Positions 12,958 through 18,809 of a stretch of DNA of 18,809 nt are shown here, piece after piece. The stretch lies in contig MGQT01000092.1 of NCBI GenBank assembly GCA_001797935.1, positions 1 through 18,809 of the forward strand. The letters run 5' to 3'. The translations under genes and the position numbers were made by a program. The notes below the pieces were generated by a model, which saw nothing but the letters and a program-made list of their open reading frames with translations, ran no database searches and was not told where the DNA came from. How positions within the stretch are numbered: the stretch's first letter is position 1; each line of letters opens with the position of its first letter. Source of the stretch: Deltaproteobacteria bacterium RBG_16_54_18. GTDB lineage: Bacteria > Desulfobacterota > B13-G15 > RBG-16-54-18.

Positions 12958-14117
12958 CACTCAAAAACATAGTAATCAGTAATCTGCGACGGCGGAAGGC
13001 CCGCGCGATCTTCGTGCTTGCGGGATTGCTCATCGGTGTCGCGACGGTCGTCGGACTCATGAGCCTGGTGCGAGAGATGAAGAATGACATCAACCATAAG
13101 CTAGAGATGTACGGGGCCAACATCCTCATTGTCCCAAAGACCGAAAACCTCTCGCTCACCTACGGCGGGATGTCGCTGGGCGGCGTCTCTTTTGATATGC
13201 AGGAGCTCCACGAGGAAGAGGTAATAAAAATCAAGACCATTAAAAATGCCGCAAACGTGGCGGCGGTTGGTCCCATGGTGCTGGGCCTTGTTACGGTCGC
13301 AGGCCGCCGCGGCCTGCTGGCCGGGGTTGATTTCGCGGAGATGGAGATTCTGAGGCCCTGGTGGAACGTGCGGGGGGAAATACCGCTTCATCAGGACGGC
13401 ATACTGCTCGGTGCCGATGCCGCGCGTCTGAGGGGACTTAAACAAGGCGATATCGTGCAACTGCGGGGGCGGGCGTTGCCCGTGACGGGAATCCTTGAGA
13501 AGACGGGATCGCAGGACGATGGACTCGTCTTTGCACCGCTTCGGCTCGCGCAAGACATCCTTGGTAAGACAGGGAGAATTTCCATCGTTGAGGTAGCAGC
13601 ACTCTGTACCGGATGCCCTATCCCCGAGATGGTGCGGCAGATATCTGCGGTCCTGCCCAGCGGCACCGTAACCGCTATCCAGCAGGTGGTCAAGGGACGC
13701 ATGGAAACAATCGGCCACTTCCAAAAATTTTCATACGGCGTTTCGACTCTGGTGCTGCTCGTCGGGTGCTTGATGGTACTCGTTACTATGATGGGGAGTG
13801 TCCGCGAGCGGACGGTCGAGATCGGTATATTCCGCGCCATGGGTTTCAGGAAATCGCACGTGCTACGGATCATACTGCTTGAGGCCGGTATAATAGCGGC
13901 CGTCGCTGGTATCGTGGGCTATTTTCTTGGCTGGGGCGCCACGAGATTGCTCTTTCCCCTGTTTTCCGAGGGGCAAGGGCATGGCACTATTTCGCTTGAT
14001 CCGGTTATGGCAGTAGCGGCGATTCTGGCTTCGATCATGCTCGGCATTACCGCAAGCCTTTATCCAGCCCTTATGGCGTCGCAACTCGACCCCAATGAAG
14101 CCCTCAGGGCACTATAA
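12954..14117 (+). CDS. FtsX/MacB-type ABC permease with CxxC in outer domain
   Basis: 387-residue permease of the type VII (MacB/LolCE) ABC family. A first helix (about 17-40) is followed by a large extracytoplasmic domain (about 45-255), then three helices near 262-287, 305-330 and 350-378 bounding the FtsX domain, with the usual RERTVEIGIFRAMGFRKSHV coupling loop. Such permeases act mechanically on substrates outside the membrane rather than pumping across it. The outer domain holds ALCTGCPI, with C218 and C221, a CxxC unusual for LolC or MacB but fitting exchange with the Cys-rich DUF2318 partner. ATGA overlap upstream and an 11-base gap to the ATPase show one operon. Single permease, so a homodimer is expected. 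Cargo unknown. Confidence 0.9.
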   Translation: MTLKNIVISNLRRRKARAIFVLAGLLIGVATVVGLMSLVREMKNDINHKLEMYGANILIVPKTENLSLTYGGMSLGGVSFDMQELHEEEVIKIKTIKNAANVAAVGPMVLGLVTVAGRRGLLAGVDFAEMEILRPWWNVRGEIPLHQDGILLGADAARLRGLKQGDIVQLRGRALPVTGILEKTGSQDDGLVFAPLRLAQDILGKTGRISIVEVAALCTGCPIPEMVRQISAVLPSGTVTAIQQVVKGRMETIGHFQKFSYGVSTLVLLVGCLMVLVTMMGSVRERTVEIGIFRAMGFRKSHVLRIILLEAGIIAAVAGIVGYFLGWGATRLLFPLFSEGQGHGTISLDPVMAVAAILASIMLGITASLYPALMASQLDPNEALRAL

Positions 14118-14128
14118 GGAGAAACAAA

Positions 14129-14845
14129 ATGCGTGATATCAATACAGAGAACATCGTTAAACGATACGGCACCGGAGCAAACTTGGTGACCGCGATCGGG
14201 GGCGTCACGCTCGGCATTACCGCCGGCGAATTTGTGGCCATTATGGGCGAATCTGGTTCCGGTAAATCCACCCTGCTTTCTATGCTGGGTGGTCTCAACG
14301 CGCCGACTTCCGGCAGCTTATCGGTAGATGGCGTTGACATCTATGCCCTTGCGTCCGATGAGCGTGCCGATTTTCGTCAAAGATCAATCGGGTTCGTCTT
14401 CCAAAACTTTAACCTGTTGCCATACCTGACCATTGCGGAAAATGTCATGCTGCCGCTGGCCATCGTGGGGATGAGCAAAAAAAAGAAACTCACCGCCGCC
14501 ATTGATGCACTCGCACGTGTGGGTCTCGCTGAAAAGGCGGCCCGCTTGCCCAATCAGATCTCGGGCGGCGAACAGGAGCGTGTCGCCATTGCCCGCGCCA
14601 TTGTCAACAAGCCACCGATCATTCTCGCCGACGAGCCAACGGGCAATCTCGACACGCATACCGGCGCCGAGATCATGAAACTGCTCACCGCATTGAACCA
14701 GGACGGGATAACGGTGATCATGGTGACACACAGCAATGAGTATGCCCTTTATACCAGAAGGCGAGTCAAACTCGCCGACGGTCTCCTGGCGGACGAGGAT
14801 GGAGAGGTATGTTTCCCCGTGGCACGGGCAACAGGGCAAGGATAA
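14129..14845 (+). CDS. LolD/MacB-type ABC transporter ATPase
   Basis: 238-residue ATPase that powers the adjacent permease. Walker A is GESGSGKST (40-48), the Q-loop is FQNFNLLPYLT, the signature is ISGGEQERVAIARA (from 144, with I-S-G-G-E as in LolD relatives), Walker B is IILADEPTGNLD (D168, E169) and the switch histidine is H201 in MVTHS. All catalytic elements are present. Family LolD/MacB/FtsE ATPases pair with mechanotransmission permeases. AAGGAG precedes ATG 14129. Length is normal; the C-terminal extension (LADEDGEVCFPVARATGQG) is a little longer than in LolD. An exported TPR gene follows within the same direction. Confidence 0.95.
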   Translation: MRDINTENIVKRYGTGANLVTAIGGVTLGITAGEFVAIMGESGSGKSTLLSMLGGLNAPTSGSLSVDGVDIYALASDERADFRQRSIGFVFQNFNLLPYLTIAENVMLPLAIVGMSKKKKLTAAIDALARVGLAEKAARLPNQISGGEQERVAIARAIVNKPPIILADEPTGNLDTHTGAEIMKLLTALNQDGITVIMVTHSNEYALYTRRRVKLADGLLADEDGEVCFPVARATGQG

Positions 14846-14961
14846 CGGGGAAAATGAAGAACAGGAGGAGACCATAGGTGATAAAAAATGAGACTATACG
14901 TGCAGCCAATAGAAAGGTATACTCACGTTCAAAAATAAGATTTTTCCAAACGGAGGGGGCG

Positions 14962-15588
14962 ATGACTGATTACATACGGCGCATGGGATTTGTAATAGCT
15001 CTCTGTATAGCGGCGATTTTCTTTGCGGTCATTCCCTGCCTGGCGCAGGACGCTCAGCAATATTACCAGCAGGGGCTTGAGGCCTACGGCGTCGGTGAGT
15101 ATGACCGCGCCATCGCGAACTGGAAGTCCGCCGCCTCACTTGACCAGAAATCGGCTAAGATCCAGAAGGCGCTGGGATTGGCATACTACCAGAAGAGCTT
15201 GAGCAAAAAGGATCAACAGACAAAGCGGGCGGGATGTCAGGCGGCGCTCGCGGAGTTTCAAAAGGCTGTCTCCCTCGATCCCAATTACGCGCAGGTATAC
15301 AGCGACATGGCAGGGCCGTACGAATGCCTGGGTGATAATGACAAGGCCATCCAGAGCTATGAAAAGGCCATCGCCCTTAATCCTAAACTCAAGGACAGCT
15401 ACTATTACCTCGCCCTCCTCTACAAGCAACGTAACGAGATCGCCAGGGCGAAGCAGTTGGTGAAACAGGGGGATTTATTGCCGGCAGAGCCCTTGGAGGA
15501 TACCGACCAGGCAGGGTGGTATGGCACGTTCCTTGAGTATCTGAAGTGGAAGAGCCTCGGGCCGACCTTGGAAGAGCTCAGACAGTAG
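14962..15588 (+). CDS. Exported tetratricopeptide-repeat protein
   Basis: 208-residue protein with a signal peptide (about 1-29, IALCIAAIFFAVIPCLA-QD) and at least three TPR-type helical pairs: YYQQGLEAYGVGEYDRAIANWKSAASL, ALAEFQKAVSLDPNYAQVYSDM...YECLGDN and AIQSYEKAIALNPKLKDSYYYLALLYKQ, with the typical N-P/D-P-N-Y turns. It should be a soluble periplasmic scaffold. Two starts are supported: ATG 14962 with GGAGG five bases away, and in-frame GTG 14878 with AGGAGGAG seven bases away, which would add 28 residues before the signal peptide. I chose ATG. It follows the ABC genes within 116 bases and is probably in their operon. Partner unknown. Confidence 0.85.
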   Translation: MTDYIRRMGFVIALCIAAIFFAVIPCLAQDAQQYYQQGLEAYGVGEYDRAIANWKSAASLDQKSAKIQKALGLAYYQKSLSKKDQQTKRAGCQAALAEFQKAVSLDPNYAQVYSDMAGPYECLGDNDKAIQSYEKAIALNPKLKDSYYYLALLYKQRNEIARAKQLVKQGDLLPAEPLEDTDQAGWYGTFLEYLKWKSLGPTLEELRQ

Positions 15589-15599
15589 CGGTCAAGAAA

Positions 15600-15632
15600 G
15601 AGGGGGCATCTATCGGTTAATAGATGCCCCCT
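15600..15632. terminator. Hairpin after the TPR gene, possibly bidirectional
   Basis: AGGGGGCATCTA (15601-15612) pairs perfectly with TAGATGCCCCCT (15621-15632), loop TCGGTTAA, 12 bases after the TPR stop. On the minus strand the following CTTTCTT is T-rich, so it may also serve the convergent channel gene. Confidence 0.7.
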
Positions 15633-15736
15633 TGCGCTGCCTTTTCAGGCTTCAATAGGCTCTTTGTGAGTCTTCACAATGAGTCATAGCAAAAAAAAGT
15701 GGGATGCTCAAATCGTTGAACATTACGAGGAACCTG

Positions 15737-17323
15737 CTATCTCCTCGTCTTCTTGGACCTCTTCGATGCCCTGAATCGCCGTGATGCCGCAGCTGCTCCA
15801 GAGCTTCTCGCTGTCCGAGGCTGGGCTACGCCGGTCCACTTTCGCAACTGCTGTGCGGCAATGTCACGTCCTCCGATGCCAAAGGCAATGGCAGCCGCGA
15901 TGGCTACTGCCCCCAAGGCCATACCAAAGGCAATGATGATGATGTCATTGCCCACATTCATATGGGTCAAGGCCATGGCTGCGGCCAATACGATGATGGA
16001 TATGCGGGCTACCAAGGCGAGCAGCCCTGACTTGTCCGTCCCTGCGGCTTGTACTGCCCGTGCTGCGAGATTTGCCAGAAAGAGACCGAAACCGAAGATG
16101 ATCAAGCCCAGGATGACGCGGCCGGTGAAAACTAAGAACTGCGCCACGAGATCAGCCAAGACAACGAAATTGAGCAGCCGTAACGCCTCGATAGTCGCGA
16201 AGAGTACAATGACCACCAGGGCGATGTATCCGGCGATAAACGACGGGGTCCACTTTCCCCTTACCGCCTCCTTGCTCAGGCCCAGTTTGACAAAGAGAAA
16301 GTTAAAGCCGGCGCCGGTGAGTACGTTCGTAATCAGACGGGCTATGACCCGAGCCACAATGAACGCAATTGCTACCAGCAAGAGGGCGGCAAAGATAGCG
16401 GGGAGTGCCGCCAACATGATGTTTAACATATTACTTGCCGGTAAGGTAATAGCATCGAGCTGCACGGCGTTGAGCGAGGCGATCAATACCGGGATGAGGA
16501 TTAAGATATAGACAATCAATCCCACAACGCCGGAAAGGCGCCGTTCGCCCAATACCGGTGCCAGCCCTATCCTTTCACTGAGACGATCGGTACCGGCAAC
16601 GACCAAAAGATTCGTGACGATCTGCTGGATAATGCGGGCGAGGAACCAGCCGATCAGGACAATAAAAACAGCGACGAAGATGTTAGGCAAAAAAGCAAGG
16701 ATCTTGTCGATCATTCCTTGGACCGGCTCAAGGATTCCCTGCATTTGGAGTGTGCTCAATACCGCCGGTAAAAAGAACAGGAATACCAGCCAGTATACGG
16801 CGTCAGAAATCGATTTTGTCACCGTCAGGCGCGGCGCTTTTTCAAAGGCCGCACTTTTTCTCAGCCGGTCATCGAGTTTGGTTGCACTCAGTCCCCGGAA
16901 GAAGACCCACCGCAACACGCTCGCAATAATCCAGGCCGCGAGCAGCAAAAGACCTGCTGCGAACAGCCGGGGCAGGTACTGAAATACCTGGATGAGCAGT
17001 TGATTGATGGGTTCAGTTATGACCACAAGACCGAGCGTCTGGAGAAAGGCAATGAGCACGAAGAGCATAATTAGATAGAATACTCCTCTTCCGAGCCAGC
17101 GCTCAGCATCAATACCCTTGCCCCTTCCTTTTCCCGCTTTTTCTCCCCAAATCAAACTTGCCAGTACCTTACTAAAACCTGAGCGTCGCACGACGTAACG
17201 CACCAGCGCTGAAATCACGAGGGCCACGAGCCATCCGAAGAAAAGGATCGCAAAGGCCCCGATAAGGTTGGGAACATAACCGCCCATTGCACTAGTCATC
17301 TGCTCTATAATCGTTTGCAGCAT
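15737..17323 (-). CDS. CmpX/MscS-related membrane protein with five internal repeats
   Basis: 528-residue inner-membrane protein of the conserved-TM-helix family (PF05552-like) annotated as mechanosensitive channel and including Pseudomonas CmpX. Five repeats start near residues 16 (YVPNL), 116 (YLPRL), 211 (FLPNI), 306 (ALPAI) and 399, about 93-100 apart; each has an amphipathic helix with a small-residue/Arg pattern, then a second hydrophobic helix. The last helix (about 461-486) is Gly/Ala-rich (FGMALGAVAIAAAIAFGIGG), like the MscS pore helix TM3, but the beta domain that follows in MscS is missing; a basic tail (RRFRASKRSKKTRR) ends the protein. AAGGAGG at 17330-17336 precedes ATG at 17321-17323. 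Transcribed toward the TPR gene. Roles in osmotic stress are inferred from family. Confidence 0.88.
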   Translation of the reverse strand: MLQTIIEQMTSAMGGYVPNLIGAFAILFFGWLVALVISALVRYVVRRSGFSKVLASLIWGEKAGKGRGKGIDAERWLGRGVFYLIMLFVLIAFLQTLGLVVITEPINQLLIQVFQYLPRLFAAGLLLLAAWIIASVLRWVFFRGLSATKLDDRLRKSAAFEKAPRLTVTKSISDAVYWLVFLFFLPAVLSTLQMQGILEPVQGMIDKILAFLPNIFVAVFIVLIGWFLARIIQQIVTNLLVVAGTDRLSERIGLAPVLGERRLSGVVGLIVYILILIPVLIASLNAVQLDAITLPASNMLNIMLAALPAIFAALLLVAIAFIVARVIARLITNVLTGAGFNFLFVKLGLSKEAVRGKWTPSFIAGYIALVVIVLFATIEALRLLNFVVLADLVAQFLVFTGRVILGLIIFGFGLFLANLAARAVQAAGTDKSGLLALVARISIIVLAAAMALTHMNVGNDIIIIAFGMALGAVAIAAAIAFGIGGRDIAAQQLRKWTGVAQPRTARSSGAAAASRRFRASKRSKKTRR

Positions 17324-17510
17324 GCTTCACCTCCTTGATTAGTATTCGAGCATCCCTCTCGTAGTTGACATAGTACTCTATTTTAATCATTTTTCCTATC
17401 TTTTTTTTATAATTGCAGAGTTGATTTATTGACAGAAAGATGTTATGGATTGACTGCATAGAGATTACTGAATCATGCTGGCTCTGAGGAATACGTGACA
17501 GGAGACTAAG

Positions 17511-17525
17511 AAGGAGGCCATTATT
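17511..17525 (+). promoter_or_regulatory. Strong ribosome-binding site and AUU start of the RRM gene
   Basis: AAGGAGG (17511-17517) is followed after five bases by ATT at 17523-17525, the only well-spaced position, and the next codons read SAKLFVGNL. Upstream in frame there is only CAG GAG ACT AAG AAG GAG GCC ATT back to TGA at 17496-17498, without ATG, GTG or TTG. Confidence 0.75.
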
Positions 17526-17885
17526 AGCGCGAAACTTTTTGTTGGGAATTTAAGTTATGATACGACTGAGGACGATCTCAAAACCCTTTTTTCCGAGGTC
17601 GGCCAAGTGACGGAAGCCTCGGTGCCGTTCGACCACCTCACGGGACGCCCGCGGGGATTCGCCTTCGTTACGTTAGCCGATGAAGGGGTTGTTGCGGAGG
17701 CAATTCAGCGGTTTGACGGCTACCAGTTCCGCGGGAGGAATCTACGCGTGAACCAGGCGGAAGAGCGACAGCGGCGCGCACCGAATTATGGCGGCGGTCC
17801 GGGGGCGCGTCCTCGCGGCCCGCGGGGCGGATCAAAGCCAAAGGGGAGCCGCCGCAATCTTCGCGCCAAGAAGCGCGGTTTCTGA
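17523..17885 (+). CDS. Single-RRM RNA-binding protein with AUU start
   Basis: 120-residue protein with one RNA-recognition motif and a basic, Gly/Arg-rich tail. Counting from ATT at 17523, RNP2 is KLFVGNL (4-10) and RNP1 is RGFAFVTL (44-51), with the aromatic residues F6, F46 and F48 that stack on RNA. The RRM ends near FRGRNLRVNQAEE; the tail (about 78-120) is rich in RGP, RGG and Lys. Bacterial proteins of this type are often cold-induced, but no regulation is shown here. The first canonical start in frame is GTG 17607, which would delete beta1 and RNP2, so it cannot be the true start. A perfect AUU start or a recent ATG to ATT change are the two explanations. Confidence 0.85.
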   Translation: MSAKLFVGNLSYDTTEDDLKTLFSEVGQVTEASVPFDHLTGRPRGFAFVTLADEGVVAEAIQRFDGYQFRGRNLRVNQAEERQRRAPNYGGGPGARPRGPRGGSKPKGSRRNLRAKKRGF

Positions 17886-17928
17886 TTACCTGCCCTAGTC
17901 GTGATAGCCACCTCGTGATAGATTTTAT

Positions 17929-17974
17929 AATGGGTCGTGACGAGAGGACTATACTGTTCTCGTCGCGACCCATT
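17929..17974. terminator. Long hairpin between convergent RRM and purC genes
   Basis: A 17-bp stem with one G-T wobble (17929-17945 with 17958-17974) and a 12-base loop, followed on the plus strand by GTTATTTTCTCTT. It lies between convergent genes and probably ends the RRM transcript; for purC, on the minus strand, the tail is A-rich and less convincing. Confidence 0.75.
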
Positions 17975-18007
17975 GTTATTTTCTCTTAGTATCTCTATAG
18001 CCCTTAT

Positions 18008-18809
18008 TTAATGAGTCAACCGGCGGAGCGCCTCTTCATACCGCTGTCTGGTCTTCTCGACGATGTCACGGGGCAGCGGCGGGGGAGGGGGGGTCTTATC
18101 CCACGCGAGGGTGAGGAGATAATCCCGGAGGAACTGTTTATCAAAGCTCTGCTGCGGCCCGCCCGGGCTGTATGAACTGGCAGGCCAGAAGCGCGAAGAA
18201 TCCGGTGTGAGGAGCTCGTCGATGAGGATCAATTCTCCCCCCCGCAGGCCGAACTCCAGCTTGGTGTCGGCGATGATGATCCCCTTGGCCTCGGCGATGC
18301 CGCGGGCGCGTTCGTAGACAGCGAGGGTGACTGCTTGCAGTTGCTCGGCGAGTTTTTTTCCTATTCTCTCGACCATCTGGTCAAAGGTGATATTGATGTC
18401 GTGGCTTCCGACCTCTTCCTTGGTAGACGGGGTAAAGATCGGTTGGGGGAGCCGCGCCGATTCCACTAATCCGCCGGGGAGCTTGATCCCGCATACCGTT
18501 CCCTTTGTCTGATACTCCTGCCACCCTGAGCCTGCCAGATACCCCCTGGCTACACATTCAATGGGTACGGCCTCGGCCTTGGAGCAGAGCATGCTCCTCC
18601 CTTCCAGCTCTGCCGCGTACTTGTGACATGGCGGAGGGTAGTCTTCAGCGCGGGTGGAGAGGAGGTGATTCGGAATCACCGCATCCATCACCTTAAACCA
18701 GTACGTCGAGATCTCGGTCAAAATACGCCCCTTGCCGGGTATGGGGTCGGCCATGATCACATCGAAGGCCGACACCCGGTCGGTGGCCACAATAAGCAAG
18801 TTGTCGGCG
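18008..18809 (-). CDS. purC: SAICAR synthetase PurC, 5' end cut by window edge
   Basis: Phosphoribosylaminoimidazole-succinocarboxamide synthase, joining CAIR and aspartate with ATP in purine synthesis. The visible 266 residues begin ADNLLIVATDRVSAFDV, which in the family comes some 25-30 residues after the start with the YEGKVRDIY nucleotide loop, so the start is beyond the window; the TTG at 18799 is internal. Other landmarks are VPIECVARGYLAGSGWQEY, FTPSTKEEVGSHDINI, and IADTKLEFGL then ELILIDELLTPDSSRFW. The order and the long form match the yeast-type monomeric enzyme of about 290-300 residues rather than the shorter E. coli type. The C-terminal stretch TPPPPPLP then DIVEKTRQRYEEAL is also typical. 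Convergent with the RRM gene. Confidence 0.96.
   Translation of the reverse strand, partial: ADNLLIVATDRVSAFDVIMADPIPGKGRILTEISTYWFKVMDAVIPNHLLSTRAEDYPPPCHKYAAELEGRSMLCSKAEAVPIECVARGYLAGSGWQEYQTKGTVCGIKLPGGLVESARLPQPIFTPSTKEEVGSHDINITFDQMVERIGKKLAEQLQAVTLAVYERARGIAEAKGIIIADTKLEFGLRGGELILIDELLTPDSSRFWPASSYSPGGPQQSFDKQFLRDYLLTLAWDKTPPPPPLPRDIVEKTRQRYEEALRRLTH

Noticed and set aside
13101..13724. 207-codon open frame antisense to the permease gene
   Set aside because: Fully contained in a clear FtsX-type gene on the other strand, with His/Arg/Gln-rich shadow composition.
15753..16511. 252-codon open frame antisense to the CmpX/MscS-related gene
   Set aside because: Met/Ala/Lys-rich translation is the mirror of a hydrophobic repeat protein. 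The minus-strand gene has five repeats and a strong ribosome site.
17324..17522. Possible promoters (TTGACA at 17365 and 17429) and tRNA or small RNA in the divergent spacer
   Set aside because: No acceptable -10 lies at proper spacing from either box, and no cloverleaf or strong hairpin was found, so nothing could be supported.
17607..17885. GTG 17607 as start of the RRM protein
   Set aside because: It would remove the first strand and RNP2 of the RRM, and no ribosome-binding site precedes it.

Overview
The window looks like an ordinary bacterial chromosome segment with one accessory pocket. It carries housekeeping genes for the methyl cycle, aromatic amino acids, peptidoglycan and purines, with Shine-Dalgarno sites before most starts and mostly GC-rich coding sequence. 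The gene set (short archaeal/Thermotoga-type adenosylhomocysteinase, plant-type class II DAHP synthase, a DUF2318-FtsX-LolD-like cluster, many toxin-antitoxin genes) would fit an environmental lineage such as Desulfobacterota, Nitrospirota or NC10. That placement is an impression from gene content, not a demonstrated assignment.

Layout: (1) 1-1267, ahcY, cut by the left window edge. (2) 1268-4728, an AT-richer accessory pocket holding four toxin-antitoxin loci on one strand: hicBA, mazEF, a decayed brnT with an intact antitoxin-like gene, and an addiction-module pair whose toxin carries a one-base frameshift. A small CDF-type cation transporter lies among them. The hicBA cassette is bracketed by the real 3' end of ahcY and a second, diverged copy of the same last 25 codons. 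(3) 4808-8473, small genes: a zinc-ribbon protein, a three-helix membrane protein, a nucleotidyltransferase-like protein with a TPM/YgcG-type exported protein, a NYN-LOTUS protein and a YajD-like HNH protein. (4) 8583-11896, class II DAHP synthase, MurJ and a small membrane protein. (5) 11910-15588, a likely envelope metal/redox cluster: Cys-rich exported protein, DUF2318 protein, FtsX-type permease with a CxxC in its outer domain, LolD-like ATPase, exported TPR protein. (6) 15737-17323 (minus), a CmpX/MscS-related protein built of five repeats. (7) 17523-17885, a single-RRM RNA-binding protein with no canonical start codon; its reading frame points to an AUU start. (8) 18008-18809 (minus), purC, cut by the right edge.

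How genes work together: the DUF2318, permease and ATPase genes are tightly packed (ATGA overlap, then an 11-bp gap) and probably form one transport unit for a metal or redox cargo outside the inner membrane; the Cys-rich and TPR proteins are plausible partners. The toxin-antitoxin genes form a graveyard-like array with two apparently intact modules and two damaged ones. No tRNA, rRNA, CRISPR array or recognisable transposase was seen. No gene-free stretch exceeds 300 bases; the longest are 1268-1495, 4057-4265 and 17324-17522, described through their hairpins, promoters and starts.
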